64,000 nt of DNA from Candidatus Methanosphaera massiliense (GTDB taxonomy: Archaea > Methanobacteriota > Methanobacteria > Methanobacteriales > Methanobacteriaceae): positions 64,501-128,500 of the forward strand of contig NZ_JARBXM010000001.1 of assembly GCF_028890305.1 (NCBI RefSeq), read 5' to 3'. Position 1 is the first letter of the stretch. Each line of letters starts with the position of its first letter. Made by a program: the position numbers and the translations under genes. Shown piece after piece: positions 40,699 through 51,815 of the stretch. Under the pieces are notes generated by a model, which saw only the letters and a list, made by a program, of their open reading frames with translations, searched no databases and was not told the DNA's origin.

Positions 40699-41109
40699 TT
40701 AGATTCTAATAGTAACTTTTAAATCAGAACCTTTTTTTAAATCATCAATTAAAGTTCTATTTAAATCAATTGCTGCTTTATCAGCATGAATCATTAAAGT
40801 ACGATTACATGTGAATGAACTTTTTCTACAAACCATATCCGATGGATGACTTAATGTTAAATTAGATGAACCATAACCAGTTATAATATCTGATCCATTA
40901 TCAGTTTCTAGTAACAATTCTATTTTAGAATCATCAGTCATCAATGCATTTCTTATTTCTTCTGGAAAATCTTTCATTGTAATATTTGAATTTATACCAA
41001 TAATACAGTCCCCTCTTGGCGTAAGATAATCATCTGTTGTAATTTCAAAGGTAGATTTATGTAATGATCTAACATTCTCATGTCCCTTAGCAAAAAAAGT
41101 ATATTCCAC
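40699..41109 (-). CDS. DUF371 (COG2090) conserved archaeal protein
   Basis: 136 residues; GTG start at 41109 with GGAGGAAT upstream. Visible conserved blocks are FxAKGHENVRSLHKSTFEIT near the N terminus, LTPRGDCIIGI, the STY-free acidic middle, GYGSSNLTLSHPSDMVCRKS and the C-terminal DLKKGSDLKVTI. These match DUF371, a small archaeal family of unknown function. No membrane segment or signal. It stands between tRNA-Leu and a divergent DUF123 gene. Confidence 0.85.
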   Translation of the reverse strand: MEYTFFAKGHENVRSLHKSTFEITTDDYLTPRGDCIIGINSNITMKDFPEEIRNALMTDDSKIELLLETDNGSDIITGYGSSNLTLSHPSDMVCRKSSFTCNRTLMIHADKAAIDLNRTLIDDLKKGSDLKVTIRI

Positions 41110-41210
41110 TATTATTCCTCCTATAAAAAAAATAATTAAACTATTTCTTATATACTATTATATCAATTCATACAAATTAAATTATATTAAGAATAACACG
41201 ATGATATACT

Positions 41211-41654
41211 ATGACTGAATTGCCAGATAAAGGAAATTATTGTTTAATTATAGAAGTAAAAAAAGATATTAACATAAAAATTGGTGCTAAGGGCTATATT
41301 AATTTTAATAAGGGATATTATGTTTATGTTGGCTCAGCTTTAGGAACTCTTTCAAAGAGAATTGAACGTCATTTATCTGATGATAAGAAAAAACACTGGC
41401 ATGTTGATTATTTATTACTCAACAAAAATACCAAAATAAACCAAGTAATATACACTTATTGTACTACAAAAATAGAATGTGATATATCACATCATATAAA
41501 TAAAGATAGTTCAGATAATATTGAAAGTTTCGGATGTTCTGATTGTAATTGTGAATCACATTTATATTATTTCAACAATTATGACGATGCATTAAAAAGT
41601 AGTATTGAATCATATGAAAAAATAGGGTATAAACCATATAAATGGTTTAATTAA
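41211..41654 (+). CDS. DUF123 GIY-YIG-like (Uri-superfamily) protein
   Basis: 147 residues. The N-terminal [30 protein letters not shown] and [11 protein letters not shown] match the DUF123/COG1833 family, related to GIY-YIG nucleases: a YVGSA motif and a catalytic-type Arg and His are visible. A cysteine-rich [13 protein letters not shown] segment near residue 105 is also typical and may bind zinc. Possible nucleic-acid cleavage is a family-based guess. Its last 8 bp overlap the convergent cfbC gene. RBS weak (GATGAT). Confidence 0.82.
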   Translation: MTELPDKGNYCLIIEVKKDINIKIGAKGYINFNKGYYVYVGSALGTLSKRIERHLSDDKKKHWHVDYLLLNKNTKINQVIYTYCTTKIECDISHHINKDSSDNIESFGCSDCNCESHLYYFNNYDDALKSSIESYEKIGYKPYKWFN

Positions 41655-42438
41655 CATAAGAATAGAAGAATTTTTCAAACTCCTCAGGTTCCATAGGTGT
41701 AGGAGTAGCATAATTATCATTATTCATGATTGAATCCATCAAATCATGATAGATTTTAGACATGTCAGAATCTGGAAATGTCTCTACAACAGTACTTGCC
41801 TTAAATTCACTAGTTTGCACTAAATCACTACGTGGAATAATACCAATAACATTACTAGAGATTAAAGATGCAAATTCAGTTACTATTTCCACTTCATTTT
41901 TAACATTACGACAATTACAAATAATACCTCCTAATTTACCATTTAAGCTTTCAATACCCTTAGCTATGTTATTAGCAGCATATAAAGACATGTATTCGCC
42001 ACTAGTTACTATATATACTTCATCAGCATATTCTTCACGTAATGGTACACTAAATCCTCCACATACAACATCACCTAGAACATCATATATTACAAGTTGA
42101 GGATCATCATCAAAAGCCCCTAACTTATCTAGTAGTTTCATTGCAACTATAACGCCTCTACCTGCACATCCAACTCCTGGCTCTGGTCCGCCTGATTCTA
42201 CACATAATGTATTATTATAACCTTCATAGACAACATCTTCCAGTGTTGGCCGAGTATTCCCACGTATTGTATCTAATATTGTTGGTATACGTTTACCAAC
42301 TAATGTTCTAGTAGTATCTGCCTTAGGATCACATCCTATAACAAAAGTAGAATCATCATAGCTAGCAGCAATATTAGCTACTGTAGTTGATTTTCCTATA
42401 CCACCCTTACCATAAATAGCAATTTTCTTTAATGTCAT
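41647..42438 (-). CDS. cfbC: NifH-like reductase, CfbC of coenzyme F430 synthesis
   Basis: 263-residue nitrogenase iron-protein homologue. P-loop GKGGIGKST near residue 10, [15 protein letters not shown] and [11 protein letters not shown]: the two cysteines are the 4Fe-4S ligands shared between monomers. In methanogens without nitrogenase this gene is CfbC, the ATP-dependent electron donor to CfbD in the reductive cyclisation of Ni-sirohydrochlorin a,c-diamide. No nifDK is present here. It begins 2 bp after the U32 gene, with GAGGTAA of its RBS inside that gene, so translation is coupled. NifH itself or a ChlL/BchL-type role is less likely in a methanogen of this group. Confidence 0.85.
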   Translation of the reverse strand: MTLKKIAIYGKGGIGKSTTVANIAASYDDSTFVIGCDPKADTTRTLVGKRIPTILDTIRGNTRPTLEDVVYEGYNNTLCVESGGPEPGVGCAGRGVIVAMKLLDKLGAFDDDPQLVIYDVLGDVVCGGFSVPLREEYADEVYIVTSGEYMSLYAANNIAKGIESLNGKLGGIICNCRNVKNEVEIVTEFASLISSNVIGIIPRSDLVQTSEFKASTVVETFPDSDMSKIYHDLMDSIMNNDNYATPTPMEPEEFEKFFYSYVN

Positions 42439-42439
42439 C

Positions 42440-43654
42440 TTAATTACCTCTTATTGGTTCTTTTTTATATACATGATCATTTTCACGTACTACTTGTTCT
42501 AATTTTACACCTACTACTTCCCTAGAAACCTTTGTAACATTTTTCCCATCAACTTGCATAGATTTAACTTCTTCAGTAATACTACCTGTCTTATTTCCTT
42601 GTATAATTATTGTATCACCTATTTTTAAATCAGCCCATAATTTTATCTCTGCAACGCCGATCTTTTTGTAGAAATTTGTTACTTGTCCTATGTCTATCTT
42701 CCTATATGTTGCTTTATTATCATAACTGGTTTCCTTTGGAACTCTGTAATAAAATCCTGTGTCAAATCCCCTGTTAAATACTGAGCCTAATTCTTTTTTC
42801 CAACCTTGAACTAGTTGAAGATTTTCATCCCATTTTCCAGATTCATATAATGTTATTGCGTCATGATAACATTTTGTAACCATTGCAACATAATCTGGTG
42901 CTCTTGCTCTTCCTTCTAGTTTAAATGCATCTATTTTCGCATCCATTAAATCTGGAATATGTTCTATCATACATATATCTTTGGGACTTAATAATCGTGA
43001 TTTTTCTATTGAATTATCTTCAGGCTGTGTTAATACTAGTTTTTTTGATTCAGTTGATTGTATTGTCCATTCTTGTCTACATGGTTGTAAGCATTCACCG
43101 CAGTTAGCATTCCTGTTATAGAAATAGGAACTTAGAAAACATCTGCCTGATATTGCTACGCACATAGCACCATGAACAAATGTCTCTATTTCTATCGGAG
43201 ATTTGTTTTTAATTTCCTTAATCTGTTCTAATGATAACTCTCTGGATAATACTGCACGTGTAACTCCTAAATCTCTATATAATTTCAGTGCCTCAGAATT
43301 AGTGATATTAGCTTGAACACTTAAATGCAATGGTATTGATGATTTATTAGCAATATTAATCATACCCATGTCAGAGATTATTAATGCATCAACATCATAC
43401 TGTTCTAATGCATCTAACTGCTTTTTATACTTCATTAACTGTTTATCTGTTACAATAGTGTTAGTACATACATATAACTTTTTATTATTATCATGACACT
43501 GTTTTACAATATCTTTTATATCATCAAGTTCAATATTAGCAACATTTGCTCTCATATTATAATCAGTTATTCCAACATAAACAGCATCCGCACCATTATT
43601 TATAGCTGCACTAACAGAGCGTTTATCCCTTGCAGGTGCTAATAATTCAACCAT
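42440..43654 (-). CDS. Peptidase U32 family protein
   Basis: About 404 residues. Begins [27 protein letters not shown], the classical U32 start, then the LSVQANITN block, [20 protein letters not shown], the cysteine cluster [12 protein letters not shown] and a C-terminal beta-domain. Known relatives modify RNA (for example RlhA and TrhP in bacteria), so the name peptidase is historical; the four cysteines may hold iron-sulfur. I use ATG 43654 because GAGGTG (43669-43664) lies nine bases before it; the GTG at 43666 is part of that site. Upstream of and coupled to cfbC. Confidence 0.85.
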   Translation of the reverse strand: MVELLAPARDKRSVSAAINNGADAVYVGITDYNMRANVANIELDDIKDIVKQCHDNNKKLYVCTNTIVTDKQLMKYKKQLDALEQYDVDALIISDMGMINIANKSSIPLHLSVQANITNSEALKLYRDLGVTRAVLSRELSLEQIKEIKNKSPIEIETFVHGAMCVAISGRCFLSSYFYNRNANCGECLQPCRQEWTIQSTESKKLVLTQPEDNSIEKSRLLSPKDICMIEHIPDLMDAKIDAFKLEGRARAPDYVAMVTKCYHDAITLYESGKWDENLQLVQGWKKELGSVFNRGFDTGFYYRVPKETSYDNKATYRKIDIGQVTNFYKKIGVAEIKLWADLKIGDTIIIQGNKTGSITEEVKSMQVDGKNVTKVSREVVGVKLEQVVRENDHVYKKEPIRGN

Positions 43655-43709
43655 AGTAATAAACACCTCAATAAATATAATTAATAAAAAAAAATAGTTT
43701 TTGAAGACA

Positions 43710-45107
43710 TTATTCTTTGTCTTCTAATTCTGGTGGTATAACTGTAGGATAATCACCAGTTATACATCCTAAACATAAATCCTCAGCAGGTGTTCCAATA
43801 GATTCTACAAGACCCTCAATACTAATATATCCAATAGAATCAACACCAATTATGTCACGTATTTCCTCATTAGTTCTATCAACGGCTAATAACTCCTCTT
43901 TTGTAGCCATTGCAATTCCATAATAACATGGGGAAATAATTTCAGGACATCCTACAAGTAAATGTACTTCTTTAGCACCTGCTTCCCTTATCATTTTTAT
44001 AATTGTAGTTGAAGTGGTTCCTCTTACAACACTATCATCTATAACAATTACACGTTTATCTTTAAGAACAGATTCAATAGTATTCATTTTAAGTTTTACT
44101 GCAAGATCCCTATCTTTTTGAGTAGGCATGATAAATGTTCTACCTACATATCTATTTTTAATTAATCCCTCAGCATAAGGAATTCCTGTCGCACGAGAAT
44201 AACCTAATGTTGCAGGTATAGCTGAATCTGGTACAGCAATTACAACATCTGCATCTATAGGGTATTCCTCAGCTAATTTTTTTCCAACATTTAATCTTAC
44301 ATCATAGACCTTTTTATCAAATATAATACTATCTGGTCTTGCAAAGTATAAGTATTCAAACATACAGTTTGCTGTATGCTCTTCACGTGGTAGGTAGTAA
44401 CTGGTCATTTCACCATTATCAATAGCTAATATTTCTCCAGGTTCAATAGAACGAACATAATCTATATCTAATGAATCAAATGCAACAGACTCAGAAGCAA
44501 CTACTATGAAATCATCATTAGTTCCCAGAGCTAATGGTTTCATACCTAATGGGTCACGTACTGCATACAATACACCATTAATTAATATTACTAATGAGTA
44601 TGACCCTATTAATCTACTGCATGCTGATTTTATAGACCGTATTACGTCATGATCTTTATTATATTCATCTATGATAAGATGACAGATTACTTCAGAATCC
44701 GTGGTTGATTTGAATTCATGATTTGATGCTTTTAATTCTTCACGTAGAATTTCTGAGTTTACTATATCTCCATTATGTCCCATTGATATAATAATATCCT
44801 CTTTATGTTCTACAAATGGTGAGCAATTCTCATAAGATGAATCACCAGTAGTTGAATAACGTACATGTCCTATTCCAACATTACCATTCAATATATCTAG
44901 TAAGTCATTATTAAATACATCAGATACTAATCCCATTCCAACATGAGTATTAATTCTTCCATCCTTCAAAACACTTATCCCAGCAGATTCTTGACCTCTG
45001 TGTTGAAGTGTGTATAATCCAGAATAAATCCATGATGCTACATCTAAAGATTCATCATATGAATAAACTCCTACAATACCACATTTATCTTGCAAATCAT
45101 TTTGCAC
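43710..45107 (-). CDS. purF: Amidophosphoribosyltransferase
   Basis: First step of purine synthesis: PRPP plus glutamine to phosphoribosylamine. 465 residues. An eight-residue leader precedes the N-terminal nucleophile Cys9 (CGIVGVYSY), followed by QHRGQESAG, GHVRYSTTG and GHNGDI of the glutaminase domain. The C-terminal phosphoribosyltransferase has the PRPP motif VIVIDDSVVRGTTS. Start is GTG at 45107 with GGGAG upstream. The late CPEIISPCYYG and LCLGCITGDYP cysteines fit an Fe-S-bearing PurF. It is monocistronic and divergent from a DUF89 gene. Confidence 0.96.
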   Translation of the reverse strand: MQNDLQDKCGIVGVYSYDESLDVASWIYSGLYTLQHRGQESAGISVLKDGRINTHVGMGLVSDVFNNDLLDILNGNVGIGHVRYSTTGDSSYENCSPFVEHKEDIIISMGHNGDIVNSEILREELKASNHEFKSTTDSEVICHLIIDEYNKDHDVIRSIKSACSRLIGSYSLVILINGVLYAVRDPLGMKPLALGTNDDFIVVASESVAFDSLDIDYVRSIEPGEILAIDNGEMTSYYLPREEHTANCMFEYLYFARPDSIIFDKKVYDVRLNVGKKLAEEYPIDADVVIAVPDSAIPATLGYSRATGIPYAEGLIKNRYVGRTFIMPTQKDRDLAVKLKMNTIESVLKDKRVIVIDDSVVRGTTSTTIIKMIREAGAKEVHLLVGCPEIISPCYYGIAMATKEELLAVDRTNEEIRDIIGVDSIGYISIEGLVESIGTPAEDLCLGCITGDYPTVIPPELEDKE

Positions 45108-45292
45108 TTTTACGTCTCCCCATTTTTTACATTATAATAAAATCGATTAAATAATAGTTAAGTATACTATTAGTTTTCATTTTTACAATACTTATAATTT
45201 TAGATATAACCATACGTAGTATAAAGATATTACTTAAAGATTAAAGTTCAAATATAGTTATAGAATGAAATTTAGGTAAGAGGAAAAAATAA

Positions 45293-46162
45293 ATGAAAAT
45301 AAATTATGAATGTGCTCCTTGTATGCTAAGACAAACAAAGGAAGCAATAGAACAAGCTGTAGATAATGATGAAGAACGTATGGATGTCACATTAACTGTA
45401 CTATCATACTTAAATAAGAATTTTAAGAAAAATACAAAATCAAATAAATTAGGAACCGATTTACATCATTTAATTATGGATGAAACAGGAAATCATGATC
45501 CTTACAAATTACTAAGAGAACAAGGAAATAAAGTAGCAGAGAAATTAATTCCTACAGTTGAAGCTATGATTAATGAAAATCCTACCTTAGAAAGATACGC
45601 TAAAGCAGCAGTTGTTGGTAATATTATTGACTTTGGTGCACTTGATAAATCAACAGATATGGAAGAATTAATAAAAAAACAATTGAAAAAGAAATTTGAG
45701 ATTAATGATATAGATAAATTAAAAAAAGCATTAGCTAATGCCGATACACTCTTATATCTTGCAGATAATGGTGGAGAAATAGTATTTGACAAATTACTGA
45801 TTAAAAAAATAAAAGAAGATTATGATGTTAATATAATTCTAGCATTAAAAGAAAGTCCTATACTAAATGATGCCCTATTACAAGATGCTAAAAACTTAGA
45901 ATTAGACAAATACACTAAACTAATTACAACAGGTGCTGCCTCTGTTGGAGTAGTTGAAGATTACATATCCGATGAATTAAAAGAATTATTAGATAATGTT
46001 GACTTTGTAATTAGTAAAGGAATGGGAAACTTTGAAGGATTAACAGAAATGAATATTAAAAGTCCAGTATTCTTCTTATTAAATACTAAATGTAATGTTA
46101 TCTCTGATGAAATAGGAGTTCCTCTAGGTAGTAATATTTTAATGAAAAAAGAACTTAATTAA
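45293..46162 (+). CDS. DUF89 (ARMT1-like) metal-dependent phosphatase
   Basis: 289 residues. N-terminal CAPCMLRQ (CxxC at 7-10), a helical domain, then LADNGGEIVFDKLL and SKGMGNFEGL, the conserved Asp/Asn/Glu metal site of the DUF89 damage-control phosphatases. This is the short CxxC-type archaeal subgroup. Family members remove phosphate from damaged sugar-phosphate metabolites; the substrate here is unknown. RBS AGAGGAAA. Its stop overlaps the stop of the convergent trmB gene by 4 bp. Confidence 0.88.
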   Translation: MKINYECAPCMLRQTKEAIEQAVDNDEERMDVTLTVLSYLNKNFKKNTKSNKLGTDLHHLIMDETGNHDPYKLLREQGNKVAEKLIPTVEAMINENPTLERYAKAAVVGNIIDFGALDKSTDMEELIKKQLKKKFEINDIDKLKKALANADTLLYLADNGGEIVFDKLLIKKIKEDYDVNIILALKESPILNDALLQDAKNLELDKYTKLITTGAASVGVVEDYISDELKELLDNVDFVISKGMGNFEGLTEMNIKSPVFFLLNTKCNVISDEIGVPLGSNILMKKELN

Positions 46163-46932
46163 TCAAATTCCTTCTTCCAATGTTTATTAAATGCTAATAT
46201 AAAATTTGAAATAATTATAGGATTAGTATTTAATAAACCGACCATATTCTTATTTGATACTGATTTACCTGAATTTTCAGTGAAGACCATTAACATCTCT
46301 TTATAATCCCTAATAATTAATTGAATTGCAGGTAAATTCATATATTTAACATCTACAGGAAGATTATTTAATATACTTTTAACGTCTATTTCCTGATTAT
46401 CAACTGTGCATTTTGGTACTGCTAATATTTTCACTGTGACATTCTTAGCTACTACTTTTTTTAAAAGTTTTTTAATATTTTCTACCTGTTCAGGTAATAT
46501 AAATCCAATTCGAATATATAATGTATTTGTTGACTTATCTAACAGCATATCTTGTTTTTGAATGATTTTATTTTGATTATCCAATGTGGTTACTGGTGTA
46601 TAATTACTAGGTATTTTACTATCATATAAACTGGTTATTCGTTCCTGTATTTCATCTAAATCCCTTAATAATTTTGTTTTATATTTTGTAAATGCATCTT
46701 CTGGTGGAATTATTCTGTAATGTAATGGTCTGCCACTTATTACTTCTATAAATCCTTTTTCACTTAAACTTTCCAGTACCATGTATATCTTTGAACGTGG
46801 AACCTCTGATTGTTTACTTATTTGGTCTGCCTTTGCATATATCAGTGATACCATTGCAAGATATGCCTTAGATTCATATTCTGTTAATCCCATCTGTTTT
46901 AATATACGTAACGTGTCATCCATTGTCCTCAC
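46159..46932 (-). CDS. TrmB-family transcriptional regulator
   Basis: 257 residues. N-terminal winged helix (about 1-75) of TrmB type: LKQMGLTEYESKAYLAMVSL, QISKQSEVPRSKIYMVLESLSEKGFIEV and SGRPLHYRI. A coiled segment (about 80-115) and a C-terminal effector domain (about 120-257) follow. It is divergent from hcp and shares a 114-bp intergenic region, so it may control hcp, itself or both. GTG 46932 and ATG 46923 are both possible starts. The ligand is unknown; the C-terminal domain lacks a clear sugar-binding motif. Confidence 0.85.
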   Translation of the reverse strand: MRTMDDTLRILKQMGLTEYESKAYLAMVSLIYAKADQISKQSEVPRSKIYMVLESLSEKGFIEVISGRPLHYRIIPPEDAFTKYKTKLLRDLDEIQERITSLYDSKIPSNYTPVTTLDNQNKIIQKQDMLLDKSTNTLYIRIGFILPEQVENIKKLLKKVVAKNVTVKILAVPKCTVDNQEIDVKSILNNLPVDVKYMNLPAIQLIIRDYKEMLMVFTENSGKSVSNKNMVGLLNTNPIIISNFILAFNKHWKKEFD

Positions 46933-47046
46933 TCATTAAATAATGCTTTACACTTAGTTCATAAAATAGTTTTCTATTCACTCACAAAGTTACAAAATAT
47001 TATATAAAGTAGAATATATTAAATATTAACAATTAGGTGATTAATT
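46933..47046. promoter_or_regulatory. Shared trmB/hcp promoter region
   Basis: A TATA box (ATTATATAAA, 46998-47007) about 40 bases before the hcp ATG, with AGGTGA at 47035-47040 as its RBS. The same 114 bp must also carry the trmB promoter on the other strand. I see no perfect operator palindrome. Confidence 0.5.
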
Positions 47047-48345
47047 ATGAATGATAAAATGTTTTGTTATCAATGTTCCCAAACCGCAAAAGGTGAAGGA
47101 TGTACAATAAGAGGAGTATGTGGAAAAACTGAAACACTAGCAAGATTACAAGATAATCTAATATTTATAATGAAAGGAATAGCTGCTTACGCATACCAAA
47201 TGAGAGAATTTGGAGTTACAGATGATGAAATTGATGCTTTCCTAGAAAAAGGATTATACACCACTCTAACAAATGTAAACTTCGATATACAAAGTTGCAT
47301 AGATTTAGCGATTGAGGGTGGACAAATTAACATTAAAGCAATGAGTGGACTAAAAAAAGCACATATCGACAACTATGGCGAACCAGAACCTGCAGTAGTT
47401 GAAAAAGGTGCAAGTAAAGGACATGGAATATTAGTTACAGGACATGACCTTAAAGTACTAGAAGAATTACTAAAACAAACTGAAGGTAAAGGAATAAACG
47501 TTTACACACACAGTGAAATGTTAATAGCACATGGTTACCCAGAACTAAGAAAATATGAACATCTTAAAGGACAATTAGGTGGACCATGGTTTGATCAAAA
47601 AGAAATATTCTCTAAATACAACATACCAGTAATTGTAACAACAAACTGTGGATTAGAACCTGAAGAAGCATATGCAGATAGAATTTACACAACAGGAATA
47701 GCACAATTACCAAATGCACCACACATCGATGATTATGATTTCTCAGATGTAATTAAACAAGCATTAGAATTACCAGAACTTGAAGAAGAAAAGAAAACAA
47801 CTTACACCACCGGATTCGGTAAATCAACAGTTCTTTCCCTTGCAGATAAAATAAAAGAAAATGTATTAAATGGTAATATTAAACAATTCTTCGTAATGGG
47901 AGGTTGTGATGTACCATATAAACCAGAAATGGAATATTACAGAGAATTTGTACAAAAATTACCTAAAGAAACAATTATATTAGGTGTAGGATGCGGAAAA
48001 TACAGATTTAATGATATTGATCTCGGTGATATTGATGGCATACCAAGATTCATTGACCTTGGACAATGTAATGATTCAATAGTTGGAGCTGAAATATTAT
48101 TAGCATTAACTGAAGTATTTGATATGGAATTAAACGACTTACCAGTAACATTCGTATTAAGTTGGATGGAACAAAAAGCAGTTGCAATATTATGGAGTTT
48201 ATTATCATTAGGATTAACAAACATACACATTGGTCCTATACTCCCTGCTTGGATAGACGAAACAATATTAAATGTATTAGTTGATAACTTCGACCTAAAA
48301 TTAATTTCCACACCAGAAGAAGATATTAAAGAAATATTAGGATAA
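47047..48345 (+). CDS. hcp: Hydroxylamine reductase / hybrid-cluster protein (class III)
   Basis: 432 residues. N-terminal cluster motif: Cys7-x2-Cys10-x8-Cys19-x5-Cys25, ligands of the cubane cluster. Downstream [45 protein letters not shown] and the C-terminal [15 protein letters not shown] bear the hybrid-cluster ligands. The length matches class III Hcp, which lacks the helical insert of the roughly 550-residue class I/II proteins. Reduces hydroxylamine and, in bacteria, nitric oxide. Divergent from a TrmB regulator, so induction by nitrosative or oxidative stress is a reasonable guess. Confidence 0.93.
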   Translation: MNDKMFCYQCSQTAKGEGCTIRGVCGKTETLARLQDNLIFIMKGIAAYAYQMREFGVTDDEIDAFLEKGLYTTLTNVNFDIQSCIDLAIEGGQINIKAMSGLKKAHIDNYGEPEPAVVEKGASKGHGILVTGHDLKVLEELLKQTEGKGINVYTHSEMLIAHGYPELRKYEHLKGQLGGPWFDQKEIFSKYNIPVIVTTNCGLEPEEAYADRIYTTGIAQLPNAPHIDDYDFSDVIKQALELPELEEEKKTTYTTGFGKSTVLSLADKIKENVLNGNIKQFFVMGGCDVPYKPEMEYYREFVQKLPKETIILGVGCGKYRFNDIDLGDIDGIPRFIDLGQCNDSIVGAEILLALTEVFDMELNDLPVTFVLSWMEQKAVAILWSLLSLGLTNIHIGPILPAWIDETILNVLVDNFDLKLISTPEEDIKEILG

Positions 48346-48359
48346 ACGAATTATCCTAA
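48337..48359 (+). terminator. Hairpin overlapping the hcp stop codon
   Basis: TTAGGATAA (48337-48345) and TTATCCTAA (48351-48359) form a perfect nine-base stem around a five-base loop. The left arm contains the hcp stop codon. A C-run and then a T-run follow (ending near 48382), so this is a terminator. Confidence 0.7.
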
Positions 48360-48501
48360 TCTACCCCCTTCACTTTTTTTAAAATAAAATAGCTCATATT
48401 CTTTTATTATTAGTTAATTGATTAAAAATATTATATAATAAATTAGAAAAAAACAGTTTAAAAAAAAAAGAATAAGTAATAATTACTTTTAAAGTAATTA
48501 T

Positions 48502-51500
48502 TTAAATAATGTTAATTTTTGAGGTTGTACTTCTACAATCAGTATAAGCTTCACGGTCACCTGTTACTATTGTTATATTATTTATTTTACTTTTAGTAGT
48601 TATATTAATATTACTTAAATCAATACTACCATTGTTAATATAATAATATATAACATTACCCTCTGAATCTCTTACTGTGTTACCATTAATTTTTACACAA
48701 ATCTTATTTGTTCCAACTACTAGGTTATTATTGTAATCAGTTATGTTTGCTTTAATAGACAGTGTTTTTGTTGAATTATTCATTGTAACATTTGCAAAAT
48801 TTATATTGATTTTAGATTTAAGAACATTATATGTAGTATTAGCATTATTTGATGGATTAAATGCTTTGTTTATATATGTAGCTGTTACATTATATGTTCT
48901 AAGTGTTAAATTTCCATTACCTACAACAGCAGATGTACCTCTTGGTACGTGATATGTGTATGTGGCTGTACCATTATTAACTGGTACAAGTAATGTACTA
49001 TTATCAGTATCATTAATTGTTATACCATTGAGTTTAAATATCACATATCCGTCATTTATTATTGTTGTATTTTTACAATCAGTACTTGTATCTGTTACTT
49101 TTACTGTATAATTAATATCAGTATCCTGATTAACTTGATTAGGATTAACAGTTACAGTTACTGTTGCATTTCGTAATGCTACACTTGCATTAGCTACATT
49201 AGATCTATTTTGAATATACCTATAAGTTCCACTGTATGATGCTGTAACATTAACAGCACCTCTTAAATATAACTCTGCAGGTATTGTATAAACTACACTA
49301 CCATTAACAACTTTAAATTTAAGTGGGCTGGCCTCACTATTAAATTTTCCATCAGTTCTTAATGTTTTACCATTTATCTTAAATACAAGATTTCCACCAG
49401 TTATTGCTCTATTATTATTATCTGTAATATGTGCAATTAAAGTGATTTCTTCACCGACCACACTATTTATTGGTTCTACTGTAATAATAGTACTTCGTAT
49501 AGAATAAACAGTTACATTGCCTATTTGATTTTGATAATGTTTACTTAAAGATGTATATACTAGTTTTAGATGTGTTATATAGTCGAAATCAGTAGTATCA
49601 AGTGTTATGTTGCTTGTACCATTTATAACATCAAAAGTATCAATTAGGGTATCATTGATGTATACTGTGACTGTACCATTTCTTATAGTATCATTGTATA
49701 TTTCTCTAAGATTAAGTGTGACATTGAATTTTAATCATTGTTATGTGCTGTTACATTAACTGGTACTATTAATGTATCATTTAATAAGTTGTCTATGTAG
49801 ATATTATCTGATACATATGTGTTTTCTGTATTGTTACTATATAATAGCATGTCTTTTACATTATCTGTATTATTTACAAATAAGTTATTTGTAATGTTAG
49901 CTGTGTTATAGTTTTCAATAACAAATCTTGTGTCATTTAATACATAATTATCAGTTATTGTATTGTTATTTAGTACAAGTATCTTATTATTCAATATTAA
50001 TCCTGCATTTTCTGAGCTAATATTTGATATGGCATTACCATTTAATAAGGCATTTCCCCTATTATATAATAAACCACTATTAGTTCTTGCTACAGAATTT
50101 TTTATAGTGTTATTATTTAATACTACTACTCCAACATTATATATGACTCCACCATAATTAGCTGTTGTATTTTGTATATTGTTTCCATTTAATGTAACAT
50201 TATGTATACTGTTTGTATATACTAAACCACCTAGTACTGCTGTACTGTTGTATATGTTATTATTTGTTAATGTTACAGTAGCATTGTGTGTATTGAATAT
50301 TGATCCAGCATTGGATGCTGTTTGATTTACAATCGTATTATTATCTATATATACTGTACTGTTTCCAGCTGCACAGACCAATGATCCTAGTGTAGCGTTA
50401 CTATTTAATATAATATTATTTGTTAAATTGATAGTTGCAAGATGATCATTATATACTACGCCACCATAATTAGCAGCAGTATTATTTATAATAGTGTTAT
50501 TTTCTATTAAAGCGGTTATGTTACTATAATAACCATAATTGTATATTAAACCACCCATATTTGTAGCAATGTTATTAAATATTGTATTATTGATTACTTC
50601 CATACGTCCATGGTTAGCTAATACGCCCCCAGTGGGTGCTGTATTATTATTAATTGTATTATATCTTAAAACAACTGTTCCGCCATTATTTAGGAATCCT
50701 GCAATATATTCTGCTCTGTTATTTTGAATTGTATTATTTTCTACTAATGAATAACCATCATTTACAATCACACCACCATCGAAAGATGCAATATTACTAT
50801 CAAATAAATTATTACAAATAATACTATTACCTTTACTTTCAATTACAACTCCAGAAGGTCCATAGTTATTTAGGAATTTATTATTGGTTACATTAGTAAA
50901 TCCTAAAGTATAGATTACTCCCCCATCATATGCATGATTAGACTGGAATATATTCTTAATTAATGTAATATTTCCATTTTTAGTATTATATATACAACCA
51001 CCTTGTGATACTCCACTATTATTTATAAAAATGTTATTTATTAGTGTGGCATTTCCAAAGTTATATAATACTCCTCCAGATATGGCTGTGTTATTTATAA
51101 TTGTTGTATTGATAATTGTTAATATTCCTGTATTATTTATAGCACTTATTCTTCTAATATTACCATTATCAGATAGTGTACTATCAGATATTGTTAAAGT
51201 ACCTTGATTTTTTATAATTACCTTATTAGTAGTAATATCCTTAATTGTTAAATTATTTAGAGTTATGTTACCTGTATGGATATTAAGAAATGTATAATTT
51301 GTTCCTGTGAATGTTCTGTTGTTTCCTTCTATTATTAGATTTTTTGTTGAAGTATTGTTCCAATTTATTGTTTTAGTAATATTATAAATACTATCTCCAG
51401 ATAAGTTGATTGTCATCTCATCATCAGTATAATTACTGTTAGTCATTGTATCATATAATTCGTCATAGTTGTTTACTGTGAGATTTATGCTTTTCTTTAG

Positions 51501-51815
51501 GTTTTTTGAAGTTTTATTTGAATTGATTGTTTTAGTATTGCTTGATGTTAATTGTTTATTATTATTTAAAACTTTTTGATTGTTAGAATTATTCATTTTA
51601 TTTATTTGGTTATCATTTATATCCATATTATGTTCATAATTTGAAGTTGATAACTGATTAATACTATCTCCTTCAACAGAAGACGTTGTAGATTCAATAA
51701 TATTTGAATCATCTAGACTATTTGTAGAGTTATCACTAGCTGCTCCTACAACGCCTAAACTTAATGTTACTATAATAATAAATAATGATAAACAAATACC
51801 CACATATTTATTCAT
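48502..51815 (-). pseudogene. Adhesin-like surface protein split by a frameshift
   Basis: Two reading frames make one gene of about 1104 codons. The first (51815 to 49731, 694 residues) has a signal peptide (NKYVGICLSLFIIIVTLSLGV), an Asn/Ser-rich spacer and a beta-helix of GGVIYN turns, and ends at HNND then TAA. The second begins out of frame by one base at about 49734 with LKFNVTLNLRE and continues without a stop through 78 codons before the GTG at 49461, then through Ig-like repeats to 48502. The shift equals a one-base deletion in GATTAAAATTC; an extra T restores DLKF. It may be decay, phase variation or a sequencing error. A 13-base near-palindrome (51822-51834) sits where the RBS should be. 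Confidence 0.8.

Noticed and set aside
41647-42438. Nitrogenase iron protein NifH
   Set aside because: No nifD, nifK or other nif genes are near; CfbC is the usual NifH homologue of methanogens.
48502-49461. Separate 319-residue gene starting at GTG 49461
   Set aside because: The frame is open and domain-like for 78 codons upstream and there is no RBS or signal peptide; it is the frameshifted end of the adhesin.
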